Shown piece by piece: positions 8,301 to 15,187 of a DNA stretch of 64,000 nt. The position numbers were made by a program, and so were the translations under genes. The first letter of the stretch is position 1. Each line of letters begins with the position of its first letter. This DNA comes from Winogradskyella forsetii (lineage in GTDB: Bacteria > Bacteroidota > Bacteroidia > Flavobacteriales > Flavobacteriaceae), in contig NZ_CP053348.1 of NCBI RefSeq assembly GCF_013394595.1, positions 186,001 through 250,000 on the forward strand, given 5' to 3'. The notes below the pieces were generated by a model. That model had not been told where the DNA came from, ran no database searches, and was given only the letters and a program-made list of their open reading frames with translations.

Positions 8301-9700
8301 CCGATGTTTTGAGAAAAGCGATGGGTAAAAAGCAGATTGCGGTTTTGGATAAGATGAAACCAAAATTTATTGAGCAGGCAAGTGCCAAAGGATTAGATGC
8401 CAAAAAACTAGAGAAAATCTGGAAGGATTGGGAAGCCTTTGCGAGTTACGCCTTTAACAAATCGCACTCCACCTGTTATGCATGGATTGCTTACCAAACC
8501 GCCTATTTAAAAGCCCATTATCCAGCAGAATATATGGCTGCGGTTTTATCTAACAATATGAACGATATTAAATCCGTCACCTTCTTTATGGAAGAATGTA
8601 AGAGGATGCGATTACCGGTTTTGGGACCAAGTGTCAATGAGAGTTACTATAAGTTTTCGGTAAATAAAGACAATGCCGTTCGTTTTGGAATGGGAGCGAT
8701 CAAAGGCGTGGGTCATGGTGCTGTAAAAACCATAGTAGAAAACCGGAAGGAAGATGGGAATTATAAATCCATTTTCGATTTAGCCAAACGTATCGATTTG
8801 CGAGCCGCCAACAAAAAAGCCTTTGAAGGTTTAGCAAATGCAGGTGGCTTTGATTGTTTTGCAGATACGCACCGTGCCCAATATTTTGCGCACGACGGCG
8901 ATGGTATTACCTTTTTGGAAAAAGCTGTAAAATATGGTGCCAAGCATCAAGAAAATGAAAATTCGGCACAGGTGAGTTTGTTTGGTGAGGCGAGTGATGT
9001 GCAAATTGCCGAACCTGTGGTGCCACCTTGTGAAGATTGGGGAACGATGGAAAAACTATCGCGCGAACGGGAAGTGGTTGGGATTTATATTTCTGGTCAC
9101 CCTTTAGATGATTTTGCTATTGAAATGAAAACCTTTTGCAATGGCGTGGTCGCTCATTTTAATAATTTGGAAGCCATTGTCAATAAAGAAGTCACATTTG
9201 GAGGTGTGGTAACAGACGTGCAACATCGTGTGAGTAAGCAAGGTAAAGGTTGGGCAATTTTTACGATTGAAGATTATACTGATAGCCACGAGTTCAGGAT
9301 TTTTGGAGAGGATTATTTAAAGTTCAGACACTTTTTTGTGATTAATTCATTTGTGTATGTGCGCGCCTTTGTGCGCGAAGGTTGGGTCAATAGGGATACG
9401 GGTAAAAAAGGCGATCCAAGAATTCAGTTTAACAGTTTCCAATTGTTGCATGATGTGATGGATACCTACGCCAAGAAATTATCCATACAACTTAATATTA
9501 GGGATTTGGAGCAAGATACAATTTCCGTGCTTTACGATTTAATAAAATTCCATGAAGGCAGTCAAACCTTAAATTTTGTGGTGTATGATAATGCTGAAAA
9601 AATAAAAGTACAAATGCCAAGTCGAAAGAATAAGGTTAAGATTTCGCAGGAACTATTGGACGGTTTGAAAGAGCATGATGTGATGTATAAGTTGAATTAG
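5315..9700 (+). CDS. dnaE: DNA polymerase III alpha subunit with fused 3'-5' exonuclease domain
   Basis: Replicative polymerase, 1461 residues. An N-terminal DEDD exonuclease domain comes first (residues 1-190: FDTETTGLP with D6/E8, GQNVTFDLN, HNATADVEAT) and should proofread. A PHP domain begins near residue 263 (HLHNHSQFSIL, LTDHGNMMG). The C-family polymerase core carries the catalytic PDIDIDFDD motif near 688, plus TYGTMAAKSSIRD and GIHACGVII. A C-terminal OB-fold starts near 1290 (VTFGGVVTDVQHRVSKQGKGWA). Most bacteria keep the exonuclease on a separate DnaQ; fusion to DnaE is usual in Bacteroidota. The ATG at 5315 directly begins the exonuclease fold. It is a single-gene unit. Confidence 0.97.
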   Translation: MYLIFDTETTGLPKRWDAPITDTDNWPRCIQIAWQLHDAMGNCIEHQDYLVQPKGFNIPYDAEKIHGISTELAQEQGVPLSEVLEKFNLALSKTKFVVGQNVTFDLNIMGAEFVRENVANPLQELPVLDTCTEHTAELCQLPGGRYGKFKLPTLTELHQYLFNKPFAEAHNATADVEATTRCFLELIRRKQYTKEQLDVQPDYFEKFTQENPAEIQLIGLKHINLKRESAKINARLQKEQSEAVTTTIDKEAASQIKEVDFVHLHNHSQFSILQSTISIKDLVAAAAKENMPAVALTDHGNMMGAFHFVSAVSNHNKGVKAQHKQAKEAGLEKKGKIIKPIIGCEFFVCENHEDKTRKDNGYQIVLMAKNKKGYHNLAKLSSAAFTEGFYYVPRIDKKLIEKYKDDLICLTGNLYGEVPSKVLNVGENQAEEALLWWKDTFQDDLYVELMRHDQEDENRVNPVLIQLAKKHEVKLVATNNTYYVEQENANAHDILLCVKDGEKQATPIGRGRGYRYGLPNQEYYFKSTEEMKALFRDVPEAIVNIQEVVDKIEPYELARDVLLPAFDIPDEFKHEDDLKDEGKRGENAYLRHLTYEGAKKRYGDITPEIAERLDFELSVIENTGYPGYFLIVEDFIREARKMDVSVGPGRGSAAGSVVAYCLWITNIDPIKYDLLFERFLNPDRVSMPDIDIDFDDEGRGRVMDYVIEKYGSNQVAQIITYGTMAAKSSIRDTARVLDLPLNEADHIAKLIPLMSKLGKIFGLDEKELAKKFRAEDLEKINELLNISDGEDLQAETINQARILEGSVRNTGIHACGVIITPGDITNYVPVSLAKDSDLYVTQFDNSVVESAGLLKMDFLGLKTLTLIKDTVKIVKAKHDIDLDPDSFPLDDEKTYELFQRGETVGVFQYESPGMQKHMKNLKPTVFDDLIAMNALYRPGPMEYIPSFIARKHGDEEIDYDLPEMEEYLKETYGITVYQEQVMLLSQKLADFTKGEADVLRKAMGKKQIAVLDKMKPKFIEQASAKGLDAKKLEKIWKDWEAFASYAFNKSHSTCYAWIAYQTAYLKAHYPAEYMAAVLSNNMNDIKSVTFFMEECKRMRLPVLGPSVNESYYKFSVNKDNAVRFGMGAIKGVGHGAVKTIVENRKEDGNYKSIFDLAKRIDLRAANKKAFEGLANAGGFDCFADTHRAQYFAHDGDGITFLEKAVKYGAKHQENENSAQVSLFGEASDVQIAEPVVPPCEDWGTMEKLSREREVVGIYISGHPLDDFAIEMKTFCNGVVAHFNNLEAIVNKEVTFGGVVTDVQHRVSKQGKGWAIFTIEDYTDSHEFRIFGEDYLKFRHFFVINSFVYVRAFVREGWVNRDTGKKGDPRIQFNSFQLLHDVMDTYAKKLSIQLNIRDLEQDTISVLYDLIKFHEGSQTLNFVVYDNAEKIKVQMPSRKNKVKISQELLDGLKEHDVMYKLN

Positions 9701-9775
9701 AAAAATTATTTGAGAGCTTATAAGTATTTTTGTGGTTGATAAACATATAAAACTTAGTTAATAATTTTGAAAATA

Positions 9776-9811
9776 GTTGACAAGACATTAAATTTATGTA
9801 GATTTGTCAAC
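9776..9811 (+). promoter_or_regulatory. Promoter with overlapping inverted-repeat operator of the Xre-ImmA/PIN pair
   Basis: TTG (9777-9779), a 19-nt spacer and TAGATTTG (9799-9806) match the Bacteroidota promoter TTTG-N19-TAnnTTTG. A perfect 8-bp inverted repeat, GTTGACAA (9776-9783) and TTGTCAAC (9804-9811), covers both promoter boxes. The HTH protein encoded 15 bp downstream would block transcription by binding there; autorepression is inferred. Confidence 0.7.
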
Positions 9812-9825
9812 CAATAAAAGTCAAA

Positions 9826-10872
9826 ATGAAAAACTTAGTTGCTAATCGCATTAAAAGTGCAAGAATACTTAAATGTTTGTCACAACAACATGTTGCAGAC
9901 GAATTAGGTGTGTCTAAACAAATGATAAGCAAGTATGAAAATAGTGACGCAATTCCAACTAGCTCAAAATTCCTAAAGTTGTCTAAACTATTTGGTTTAA
10001 AAATGGATTATTTCTTTAATTCTTTTCAAGTAGAATTAGGAGAAATAAACTTCATAAAAAAATCAAATTTTTCTTTAAAAAAACTAAATTCTTTAAAAGA
10101 GCAAATAAGAATCAACTTAGAAAATTACATTTGGTTAGAAGATACCTTATCAATTGATTATAGGTTTAAAAATGCTATTGAAAATATCAAGATTAGCAAA
10201 ATTGAAGATGTAGAAAAGGCAGTTTTAAAACTAAGAAATGATTGGAAAATTGGAATTGACCCTATTCATAACATAATTCAACTTTTGGAAGATAAAGAGA
10301 TAAAAGTAATTGAATTATATGATGTTGATGATAAATTTGATGGATTAGCAACCTATGTTAATGGTAAATTTCCTGTGATTGTCGTTAATGGTAATTTTCC
10401 AGTAGAACGCAAAAGATTTACTTTACTTCACGAATTAGGGCATTTATTATTAAATCTTCACGATTGTGAGACTAAACAAGAAGAACAATTTTGTAATAAG
10501 TTTGCTGCTGAATTCCTTTTTCCTAAGGAAATTGTTATAAGAGAATTTGGAGGTAAAAGAAACCATATAACTCTTGCAGAGTTAATTTCAACTCAAAAAA
10601 AATATGGAATTAGTATTCCTGCCATAGTTTACAGACTTGTTGACTCAGGAATTCTAAGCAAACAACGTCATACTGATTTTTACAAAAGGACTAGATTTAA
10701 CCCATCTTTAAATAGAGAAGTAAATGCTTCGAGATTTGAAACCCCAGAAAAATCTAACAGATTTGAACAATTAGTTTATAGAGCGCTTTCTCAAGAAAAC
10801 ATCTCAATAAGTAAAGCTTCATCATTATTGAACAAGAATATAGAATCCGTTAAAGAAAGTTCATTGATATAG
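9826..10872 (+). CDS. Xre-family HTH protein with ImmA/IrrE metallopeptidase domain
   Basis: The 348-residue protein starts with a Cro/C1-type HTH (about 5-60; LSQQHVADELGVSKQMISKYE). It continues into an ImmA/IrrE (COG2856) zinc peptidase domain with the motif HELGH at about 202-206 and a downstream FAAEFLFP. Such proteins cleave or inactivate repressors, or act as the antitoxin-like partner in toxin-antitoxin loci. A PIN-domain gene follows after 12 bp, probably in one transcript. The inverted repeat on its own promoter suggests autoregulation. Codon use is AT-richer than in dnaE, which hints at acquisition. Assignment as an antitoxin is inference. Confidence 0.88.
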   Translation: MKNLVANRIKSARILKCLSQQHVADELGVSKQMISKYENSDAIPTSSKFLKLSKLFGLKMDYFFNSFQVELGEINFIKKSNFSLKKLNSLKEQIRINLENYIWLEDTLSIDYRFKNAIENIKISKIEDVEKAVLKLRNDWKIGIDPIHNIIQLLEDKEIKVIELYDVDDKFDGLATYVNGKFPVIVVNGNFPVERKRFTLLHELGHLLLNLHDCETKQEEQFCNKFAAEFLFPKEIVIREFGGKRNHITLAELISTQKKYGISIPAIVYRLVDSGILSKQRHTDFYKRTRFNPSLNREVNASRFETPEKSNRFEQLVYRALSQENISISKASSLLNKNIESVKESSLI

Positions 10873-10884
10873 ATTATATGCATT

Positions 10885-11400
10885 ATGAAAATAATAATTA
10901 ATGATGCTAATATTTTAATAGACTTAGTTAAACTCGAACTTCTAGAAGCTTTTTCAAAACTAAATTTTGATTTATACACTACCGATTTTGTCATTGAAGA
11001 ATTAAATGACAAACAAAGAGCACCAATTACTGAATTAAGTGAATCAAATAAACTTGGAATTATCGAAACGATAGCAATTGAGGATTTTCAAGGTATCAAT
11101 ATAATACTAGAAAACAGTAGTGGATTAAGTTTTGAAGATTGTTCTGTTTGGTATTATAGTAAAAAACTTTCAGGTGTATTACTAACAGGTGATGGAAAAT
11201 TAAGAAAACAAGCTAGTAAGGATGATTTAGAAGTTAGAGGAATAATTTATCTTTTTGATGAATTCTTAAGTCAGGAATTAATCATTTTTGAAGTAGCTGT
11301 TGAGAAAATTATACAACTAAATCTTTTAAATAATCGACTTCCTAAAAAAGAGATTCAGAAAAGAATTGATAGTTGGAGTAAGAATAATCATGTTGGCTGA
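10885..11400 (+). CDS. PIN-domain protein, putative ribonuclease toxin
   Basis: The 171-residue protein has the acidic residues of a PIN fold in the right order: D7 (NDANILID), E39 (VIEEL), D85 (FEDCSVWYY) and D103 (LTGDGKLRK). PIN proteins are Mg-dependent RNases and many are toxins of type II toxin-antitoxin systems. It lies 12 bp behind the Xre-ImmA gene. It is longer than VapC (about 130), with an extra Lys-rich C-terminal helix. It may be a non-toxic housekeeping nuclease, but the pairing favours a toxin. No separate small antitoxin gene is seen. Confidence 0.8.
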   Translation: MKIIINDANILIDLVKLELLEAFSKLNFDLYTTDFVIEELNDKQRAPITELSESNKLGIIETIAIEDFQGINIILENSSGLSFEDCSVWYYSKKLSGVLLTGDGKLRKQASKDDLEVRGIIYLFDEFLSQELIIFEVAVEKIIQLNLLNNRLPKKEIQKRIDSWSKNNHVG

Positions 11401-11478
11401 GTCCATTAAAGTTAATTGTTGGTTTAATTCTAAATTTTTACTATGAAGTCCTTAAAAATTTAAGCTCTTTACTGTACA

Positions 11479-11675
11479 AATAACCACCGAAATTATCCAA
11501 AGAATCATCCCAAAATTGCGCATAAAATTCTATCCTTTTATTAACTTCTTTTAGCGGTTTTGGATCTGCAAGTCAAAAGCGATTGCGACAATCTTATTTT
11601 GTTTTGACCAAATTAGCATTAATTAATATTTAGTGTGTTTGGTAACCCCTTGGCTGGTCATTTCAAATTGAATGT
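11479..11675 (-). pseudogene. Decayed second copy of the ArsR-family gene
   Basis: This stretch is clearly similar at DNA level to the intact gene at 12010-12336. Shared blocks include AAAGAATCATCCCAAAA, TTGCGCATAAAA, GGTTTTGGAT and GTGTTTGGTAACCCCTTG, in the same order and orientation. It covers only the C-terminal two thirds, has indels and no open frame. It looks like the remnant of a tandem duplication or of a related gene that decayed. Confidence 0.7.
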
Positions 11676-11780
11676 AAACTCCAGAGGAGTTTTATATTAA
11701 TAGAAATATGATTTATTATTTTTGTAAGCTCCAGAGGAGTGACATGATCATAAAATATGTCGCACCTATGGAGCTAAAAA
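11676..11780. repeat. Two copies of the ACTCCAGAGGAGT palindromic motif
   Basis: ACTCCAGAGGAGT at 11678-11690 and GCTCCAGAGGAGT at 11728-11740 share a CTCCAGAGGAG core with mirrored ends. A partly related CGCACCTATGGAGC follows at about 11761. The pattern resembles dispersed repeats of Bacteroidota intergenic DNA. No gene is present. Confidence 0.5.
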
Positions 11781-11899
11781 TAAATGTCCCATTAGATATT
11801 TATTAATATGTAGCCACGCTGTGGGTTTGCGATTGCTTGTGTTTTCTGTTAATAATTTTCCGTTATTTATCTTACTGATAGGTTTAGCCAATGAAAAAA

Positions 11900-11979
11900 A
11901 CACCCCTAAAGTCCGCTCAAGGTGACACTCCTATAACTCAACTGAGTGAATTGTCCCCTTTAGGGGACTTTAGGGGTGT
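11900..11979. repeat. Long inverted repeat (15-bp arms) with nested palindrome
   Basis: ACACCCCTAAAGTCC (11900-11914) is perfectly complementary to 11965-11979. The right arm is preceded by a nested palindrome TCCCCTTTAGGGGA (11954-11967). It can fold as a long hairpin between converging sequences and may also end the arsR transcript from the right. It looks like a mobile or REP-like intergenic element. Confidence 0.6.
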
Positions 11980-12009
11980 AAGACAAAATAGCCATAATGA
12001 TTTTTATCA

Positions 12010-12336
12010 TTAAACCGTCTTCCCATCCAAAAACCCCTCTAAATTACCTAAAGAATCATCCCAAAACTGCGCATAAAACTGCATCCATTTATTCACTTCC
12101 TTAAGTGGTTTTGGGTCGGCAATACAAAAGCGATTTCTGCCGTCTTCTTTGATAGCAACCAAACCAGCATCCTTTAATACTTTAATGTGTTTGGTAACCC
12201 CTTGTCTGGTCATTTCAAATTGATTGGATATTTGCGTAATGGATAATGCTGAGGTTGCGATGACTAAGGCATGAAAAATGTCACGCCTTGTTGGGTCTGC
12301 AATGGCTTTAAATAGTTTGGTGATATTATCTTGCAT
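12010..12336 (-). CDS. ArsR-family winged-helix regulator
   Basis: A 108-residue ArsR/SmtB-type repressor: the winged helix covers most of the chain (ADPTRRDIFHALV, recognition helix around FEMTRQGVTKHIKVLKDAGLV). No metal-binding ELCVCDL-like Cys motif is present, so it belongs to the non-metal group usually paired with AHSA1/SRPBCC proteins. Its start overlaps the downstream-encoded partner by 11 bp in the same direction (AHSA1 is at 12326-12757). That means the AHSA1 gene is read first and the two are translationally coupled. A decayed copy lies at 11479-11675. Confidence 0.88.
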   Translation of the reverse strand: MQDNITKLFKAIADPTRRDIFHALVIATSALSITQISNQFEMTRQGVTKHIKVLKDAGLVAIKEDGRNRFCIADPKPLKEVNKWMQFYAQFWDDSLGNLEGFLDGKTV

Positions 12337-12757
12337 TCACTTCTTCTTTTAAATAGGTGGTTAAACCACTCATACAATTGTCCCAACCACCATTAAAACT
12401 CTCGAACATGGTAATGGCTGTTTCGCCAGCATAATTTTCGATACCAGAATGTTCTAAGAATAGTTTTGTGCCTTCTGGAATAGTTTCCAGTTTCCAAGTT
12501 ACGGTGGTTTCTACGTTGGTACCTTCGACAATCCAAGTGTAAATTAAGGTATAAGGGTTGGCTTCTTTTACAATGCCGATTATATTGGTGCAACCTTTTT
12601 CGTTAGGCTCAGAACTAAAGGTATAGTGATAGCCTTTTTCAGCTTTAAAATTGGTTTTTAAAAACCATGTGGATAGTTCTTCGGCTTTGGTAATGGCATT
12701 CCAAACCTTGTCTATGGGATGTTGGAAAACCTTTTCTTTTGTGATTGTGTTGTTCAT
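12326..12757 (-). CDS. SRPBCC/AHSA1 domain protein
   Basis: A 143-residue START-like fold protein of the AHSA1 type: KVFQHPIDKVWNAITKAEELSTWFLKTNFKAE at the N-terminus and FLEHSGIENY...GGWDNCMSGLTTYLKEE at the C-terminus. These proteins form a hydrophobic ligand cavity; the ligand is unknown. It heads a two-gene unit with the ArsR-type regulator, a very common arrangement in soil and marine bacteria. GCAAC/GTTGC repeats upstream (12782-12797, 12834, 12855) may be the regulator's binding sites. Confidence 0.88.
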   Translation of the reverse strand: MNNTITKEKVFQHPIDKVWNAITKAEELSTWFLKTNFKAEKGYHYTFSSEPNEKGCTNIIGIVKEANPYTLIYTWIVEGTNVETTVTWKLETIPEGTKLFLEHSGIENYAGETAITMFESFNGGWDNCMSGLTTYLKEEVNAR

Positions 12758-13103
12758 AATGTTCGTTTTTTAGATTAATACGCAACTTTATGGTTGCTAA
12801 TTTATACAATTAATTTTAATAAGTAACTAAAAAGTTGCATAAATAGTTTTTCTGTTGCTGCGTAAAGTTTGTCTGTCGGCAGACAGGGATTGAACACTTC
12901 GGCTGCGCTCAGTGCAGGCTCACTGTTTGAGCTCCTCGGAGAGAACGAGTAGTTAAATGAATATTCAGGCAATCATTAACTTTAAATGATGATTATGAGT
13001 AAAGCCTGATTCATGCTCCCAAAATAAACTTACCATACAATCGTTCAATTTAACCATAACCAAAACAAATAATGCCAATGTAAGGTTTGCCAAATATTTT
13101 GAC
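12758..13103. other. Intergenic region with palindromic repeats, no gene
   Basis: It holds a GCAAC-N6-GTTGC palindrome (12782-12797) in the AHSA1 upstream region, a GTCTG/CAGAC hairpin (12871-12884), and a segment beginning CACTTCGGCTGCGCTCAGTG (12896-12915). The last resembles dispersed flavobacterial repeats. No supported coding frame or RNA gene is seen. Confidence 0.5.
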
Positions 13104-13111
13104 TAATTTTG
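13104..13111 (+). promoter_or_regulatory. Bacteroidota -7 box for trxA
   Basis: TAATTTTG matches TAnnTTTG and lies 61 bp before the trxA start. No TTTG is found at the ideal distance upstream. Confidence 0.5.
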
Positions 13112-13172
13112 TAATTCCATGATAACTATGGTGGAAGAAAAGCGAAGTACAATACAATAAACAATAAATATT

Positions 13173-13490
13173 ATGGCATTAGAAATAACAGATGCAAACT
13201 TTGAAGAAACGGTATTAAAGAGTGAGAAGCCAGTGATGGTTGATTTTTGGGCTGCTTGGTGTGGACCTTGTCGTATGGTTGGGCCAATCATTGATGAAAT
13301 CAGCACAGAATACGATGGTAAAGCTGTAGTTGGTAAGGTTGATGTTGATGCGAACCAAGAGTTTGCTGCGAAATATGGTGTTAGAAACATACCTACGGTT
13401 TTGATTTTTCAGAACGGAGAAGTTGTGGGTCGCCAAGTAGGTGTTGCACCTAAAAATGCCTATTCAGACGCAATCGACGCACTTTTATAG
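13173..13490 (+). CDS. trxA: Thioredoxin
   Basis: A 105-residue thioredoxin with the active site WCGPC at residues 29-33 and the cis-proline motif NIPTVLIF. It reduces protein disulfides in the cytoplasm, using thioredoxin reductase. No signal peptide or lipobox is present, so it is the cytoplasmic type and not a TlpA/ResA periplasmic relative. It has its own -7 box and a hairpin downstream, so it is likely a single-gene unit although a DUF58 gene follows on the same strand. Confidence 0.96.
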   Translation: MALEITDANFEETVLKSEKPVMVDFWAAWCGPCRMVGPIIDEISTEYDGKAVVGKVDVDANQEFAAKYGVRNIPTVLIFQNGEVVGRQVGVAPKNAYSDAIDALL

Positions 13491-13512
13491 TCCATACTCT
13501 AAAAGAAATGAT

Positions 13513-13543
13513 AAAAGGTTTGCCAATATGGTGAACCTTTTTT
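13513..13543 (+). terminator. Probable terminator after trxA
   Basis: AAAAGGTT (13513-13520) pairs with AACCTTTT (13534-13541), followed by more T residues, 22 bp after the trxA stop. The loop of 13 nt is longish. It also separates trxA from the DUF58 gene. Confidence 0.6.
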
Positions 13544-13687
13544 AGTTTGGGGCAGAAAGCATGAAGCACGTAGCTCGAAGCTGGAAGTTTGAAGGAGAAA
13601 GCTGGAAGAATTGAGGCTGGATAGATTTTTTACACGAAATAATAACACAAGTAGCTATTTCCTTCCCTTTGGGAAGGTTAGGAAGTG

Positions 13688-14617
13688 ATGAACATACAAC
13701 AAGAACTCAATAAAGCAGGAGGTTTTAAAAACCTGGAATTATTAGCGAAACAAGTCGTGGAGGGCTTTATTGCTGGGATGCATAAAAGTCCATTTCATGG
13801 GTTTTCGGCTGAATTTGCTGAGCATAAAATTTATAATCAAGGTGAGAGTACCAAGCACATAGATTGGAAATTGTATGCCAAAACCGACCGTTTATACACC
13901 AAGCGTTATGATGAGGAAACCAATTTGCGTTGCCATATTATATTAGATAATAGCAGTTCTATGCATTACCCAGAAACGGCTGGTACAACCATTGATAATC
14001 TTAATAAAATTGCATTTTCGGCATTGGCAAGTGCGTCGTTGATGCACATTCTTAAAAAGCAACGCGATGCTGTTGGGTTGAGTATTTATAGCGATGACTA
14101 TGATTTTTATGCGCCAGAGAAGGGTAGTGAACGTCATCATCAGATGTTATTGCATAAGTTGAGTGAGGCTGTGGTTTCTAAGCTTGAAACTAAAACCACG
14201 GAAACCTACCGCTATTTACATCAAATTGCTGAAAAGATTCATCGCAGGTCGTTGATTTTTGTATTTACGGATATGTTTCAAACTTCGGAAGACGATGAGA
14301 AATTGTTTGAAGCTTTACGTCACTTAAAGCACAACAAGCATGAAGTGGTTTTATTTCATGTGTTTGATAAATCAAAAGAAGAAGCCTTTGATTTTGATAA
14401 CAGGCCAAAACGATTTATTGATGTGGAGACAGGAGATCATATCAACTTATATGCAGATAATATCAAAGAAAACTACGAAAAGGCCGTCAAGGATTACTTT
14501 ACGGACTTAAAGATTAAGTGTGGGCAATACCGCATTAAATATGTTGAAGCCGATATTAATGCTGGTTTTAATAGTATATTGACGACCTACATGATAGAGC
14601 GCCAGAAATTTATTTAG
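13688..14617 (+). CDS. DUF58 domain protein
   Basis: A 309-residue DUF58 protein with the family core HKSPFHGFSAEFAEHKIYNQGE, a DWKLYAKTDRLYTKRY block and a von Willebrand-like LDNSSSMH motif near residue 91. DUF58 proteins commonly work with MoxR AAA ATPases and a set of VWA membrane proteins in envelope stress or complex assembly. No MoxR gene is visible in the window. The ATG at 13688 is preferred to the GTG three bases earlier; GGTTAGGAAG lies just upstream as a possible ribosome-binding site. The function is known only in outline. Confidence 0.88.
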   Translation: MNIQQELNKAGGFKNLELLAKQVVEGFIAGMHKSPFHGFSAEFAEHKIYNQGESTKHIDWKLYAKTDRLYTKRYDEETNLRCHIILDNSSSMHYPETAGTTIDNLNKIAFSALASASLMHILKKQRDAVGLSIYSDDYDFYAPEKGSERHHQMLLHKLSEAVVSKLETKTTETYRYLHQIAEKIHRRSLIFVFTDMFQTSEDDEKLFEALRHLKHNKHEVVLFHVFDKSKEEAFDFDNRPKRFIDVETGDHINLYADNIKENYEKAVKDYFTDLKIKCGQYRIKYVEADINAGFNSILTTYMIERQKFI

Positions 14618-14834
14618 GATTTGACTGATGTTCGATTTAAATTTTATGAGTTCGATTGAGTTACTGGATTTATAGGATTTTTAAAATTTATAAACTTCAC
14701 TAAATTATAATTTCGTTCAATGATTTTTATACTGTTTCTCAGTTAGTTGGAGTTTAGTCTTTGTTCTAGATTCTAAAAGCGCAGCAGTCTTTTGTCTTTT
14801 ATCGCGAAACATTATTTATTTTTTCAGTTTTTTG

Positions 14835-14865
14835 TTTGCCAAATTAAAAATGCAATGTATATTTG
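14835..14865 (+). promoter_or_regulatory. Consensus promoter of tRNA-Asp
   Basis: TTTG (14835-14838), a 19-nt spacer and TATATTTG (14858-14865) match the Bacteroidota housekeeping promoter exactly, ending 18 bp before the tRNA. Confidence 0.85.
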
Positions 14866-14883
14866 CCCTCGCAATTAAGCAAC

Positions 14884-14957
14884 GGTCTGGTAGTTCAGTT
14901 GGTTAGAATGTCGCCCTGTCACGGCGAAGGTCGCGGGTTCGAGTCCCGTCCAGACCG
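14884..14957 (+). tRNA. tRNA-Asp (anticodon GTC)
   Basis: The cloverleaf is complete: acceptor GGTCTGG (14884-14890) pairs with CCAGACC (14950-14956), with discriminator G at 14957. The anticodon stem TCGCC/GGCGA holds loop CTGTCAC, giving anticodon GTC (14918-14920). The T arm is GCGGG-TTCGAGT-CCCGT. CCA is not encoded. An integrase gene starts 230 bp downstream, so the 3' end of this tRNA is the likely attachment site of the ICE. Confidence 0.97.
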
Positions 14958-14981
14958 CTAAATGGGAAATCAAATTTCCTC

Positions 14982-15020
14982 AAAACCTTGTAAATCTTAT
15001 GATTTGCAAGGTTTTATGTT
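14982..15020 (+). terminator. Terminator hairpin behind tRNA-Asp
   Basis: A 15-bp stem with one G-T pair, 14982-14996 (AAAACCTTGTAAATC) with 15001-15015, and a 4-nt loop TTAT. It lies 24 bp after the tRNA. Confidence 0.7.
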
Positions 15021-15072
15021 TTTAGGGCAATCATATAATTTCATATCATTTGCATCTAAAAGGTCACAAATC

Positions 15073-15106
15073 GTCAACATATTTTTTTATCTGCGATTAT
15101 GTTGAC
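15073..15106. repeat. 9-bp inverted repeat upstream of the integrase
   Basis: GTCAACATA (15073-15081) and TATGTTGAC (15098-15106) are perfect inverted repeats with a 16-nt AT-rich spacer. They lie between the tRNA and the integrase start. The place fits an integrase or excisionase arm site, or an operator of the integrase gene. The role is inferred. Confidence 0.45.
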
Positions 15107-15187
15107 AGATTGACGTAACTTACTGGTGTTAGTATAGTTGATTTGACTTTCGTCTCACTAAATGTTTAATCATTAAAGACGACAATT

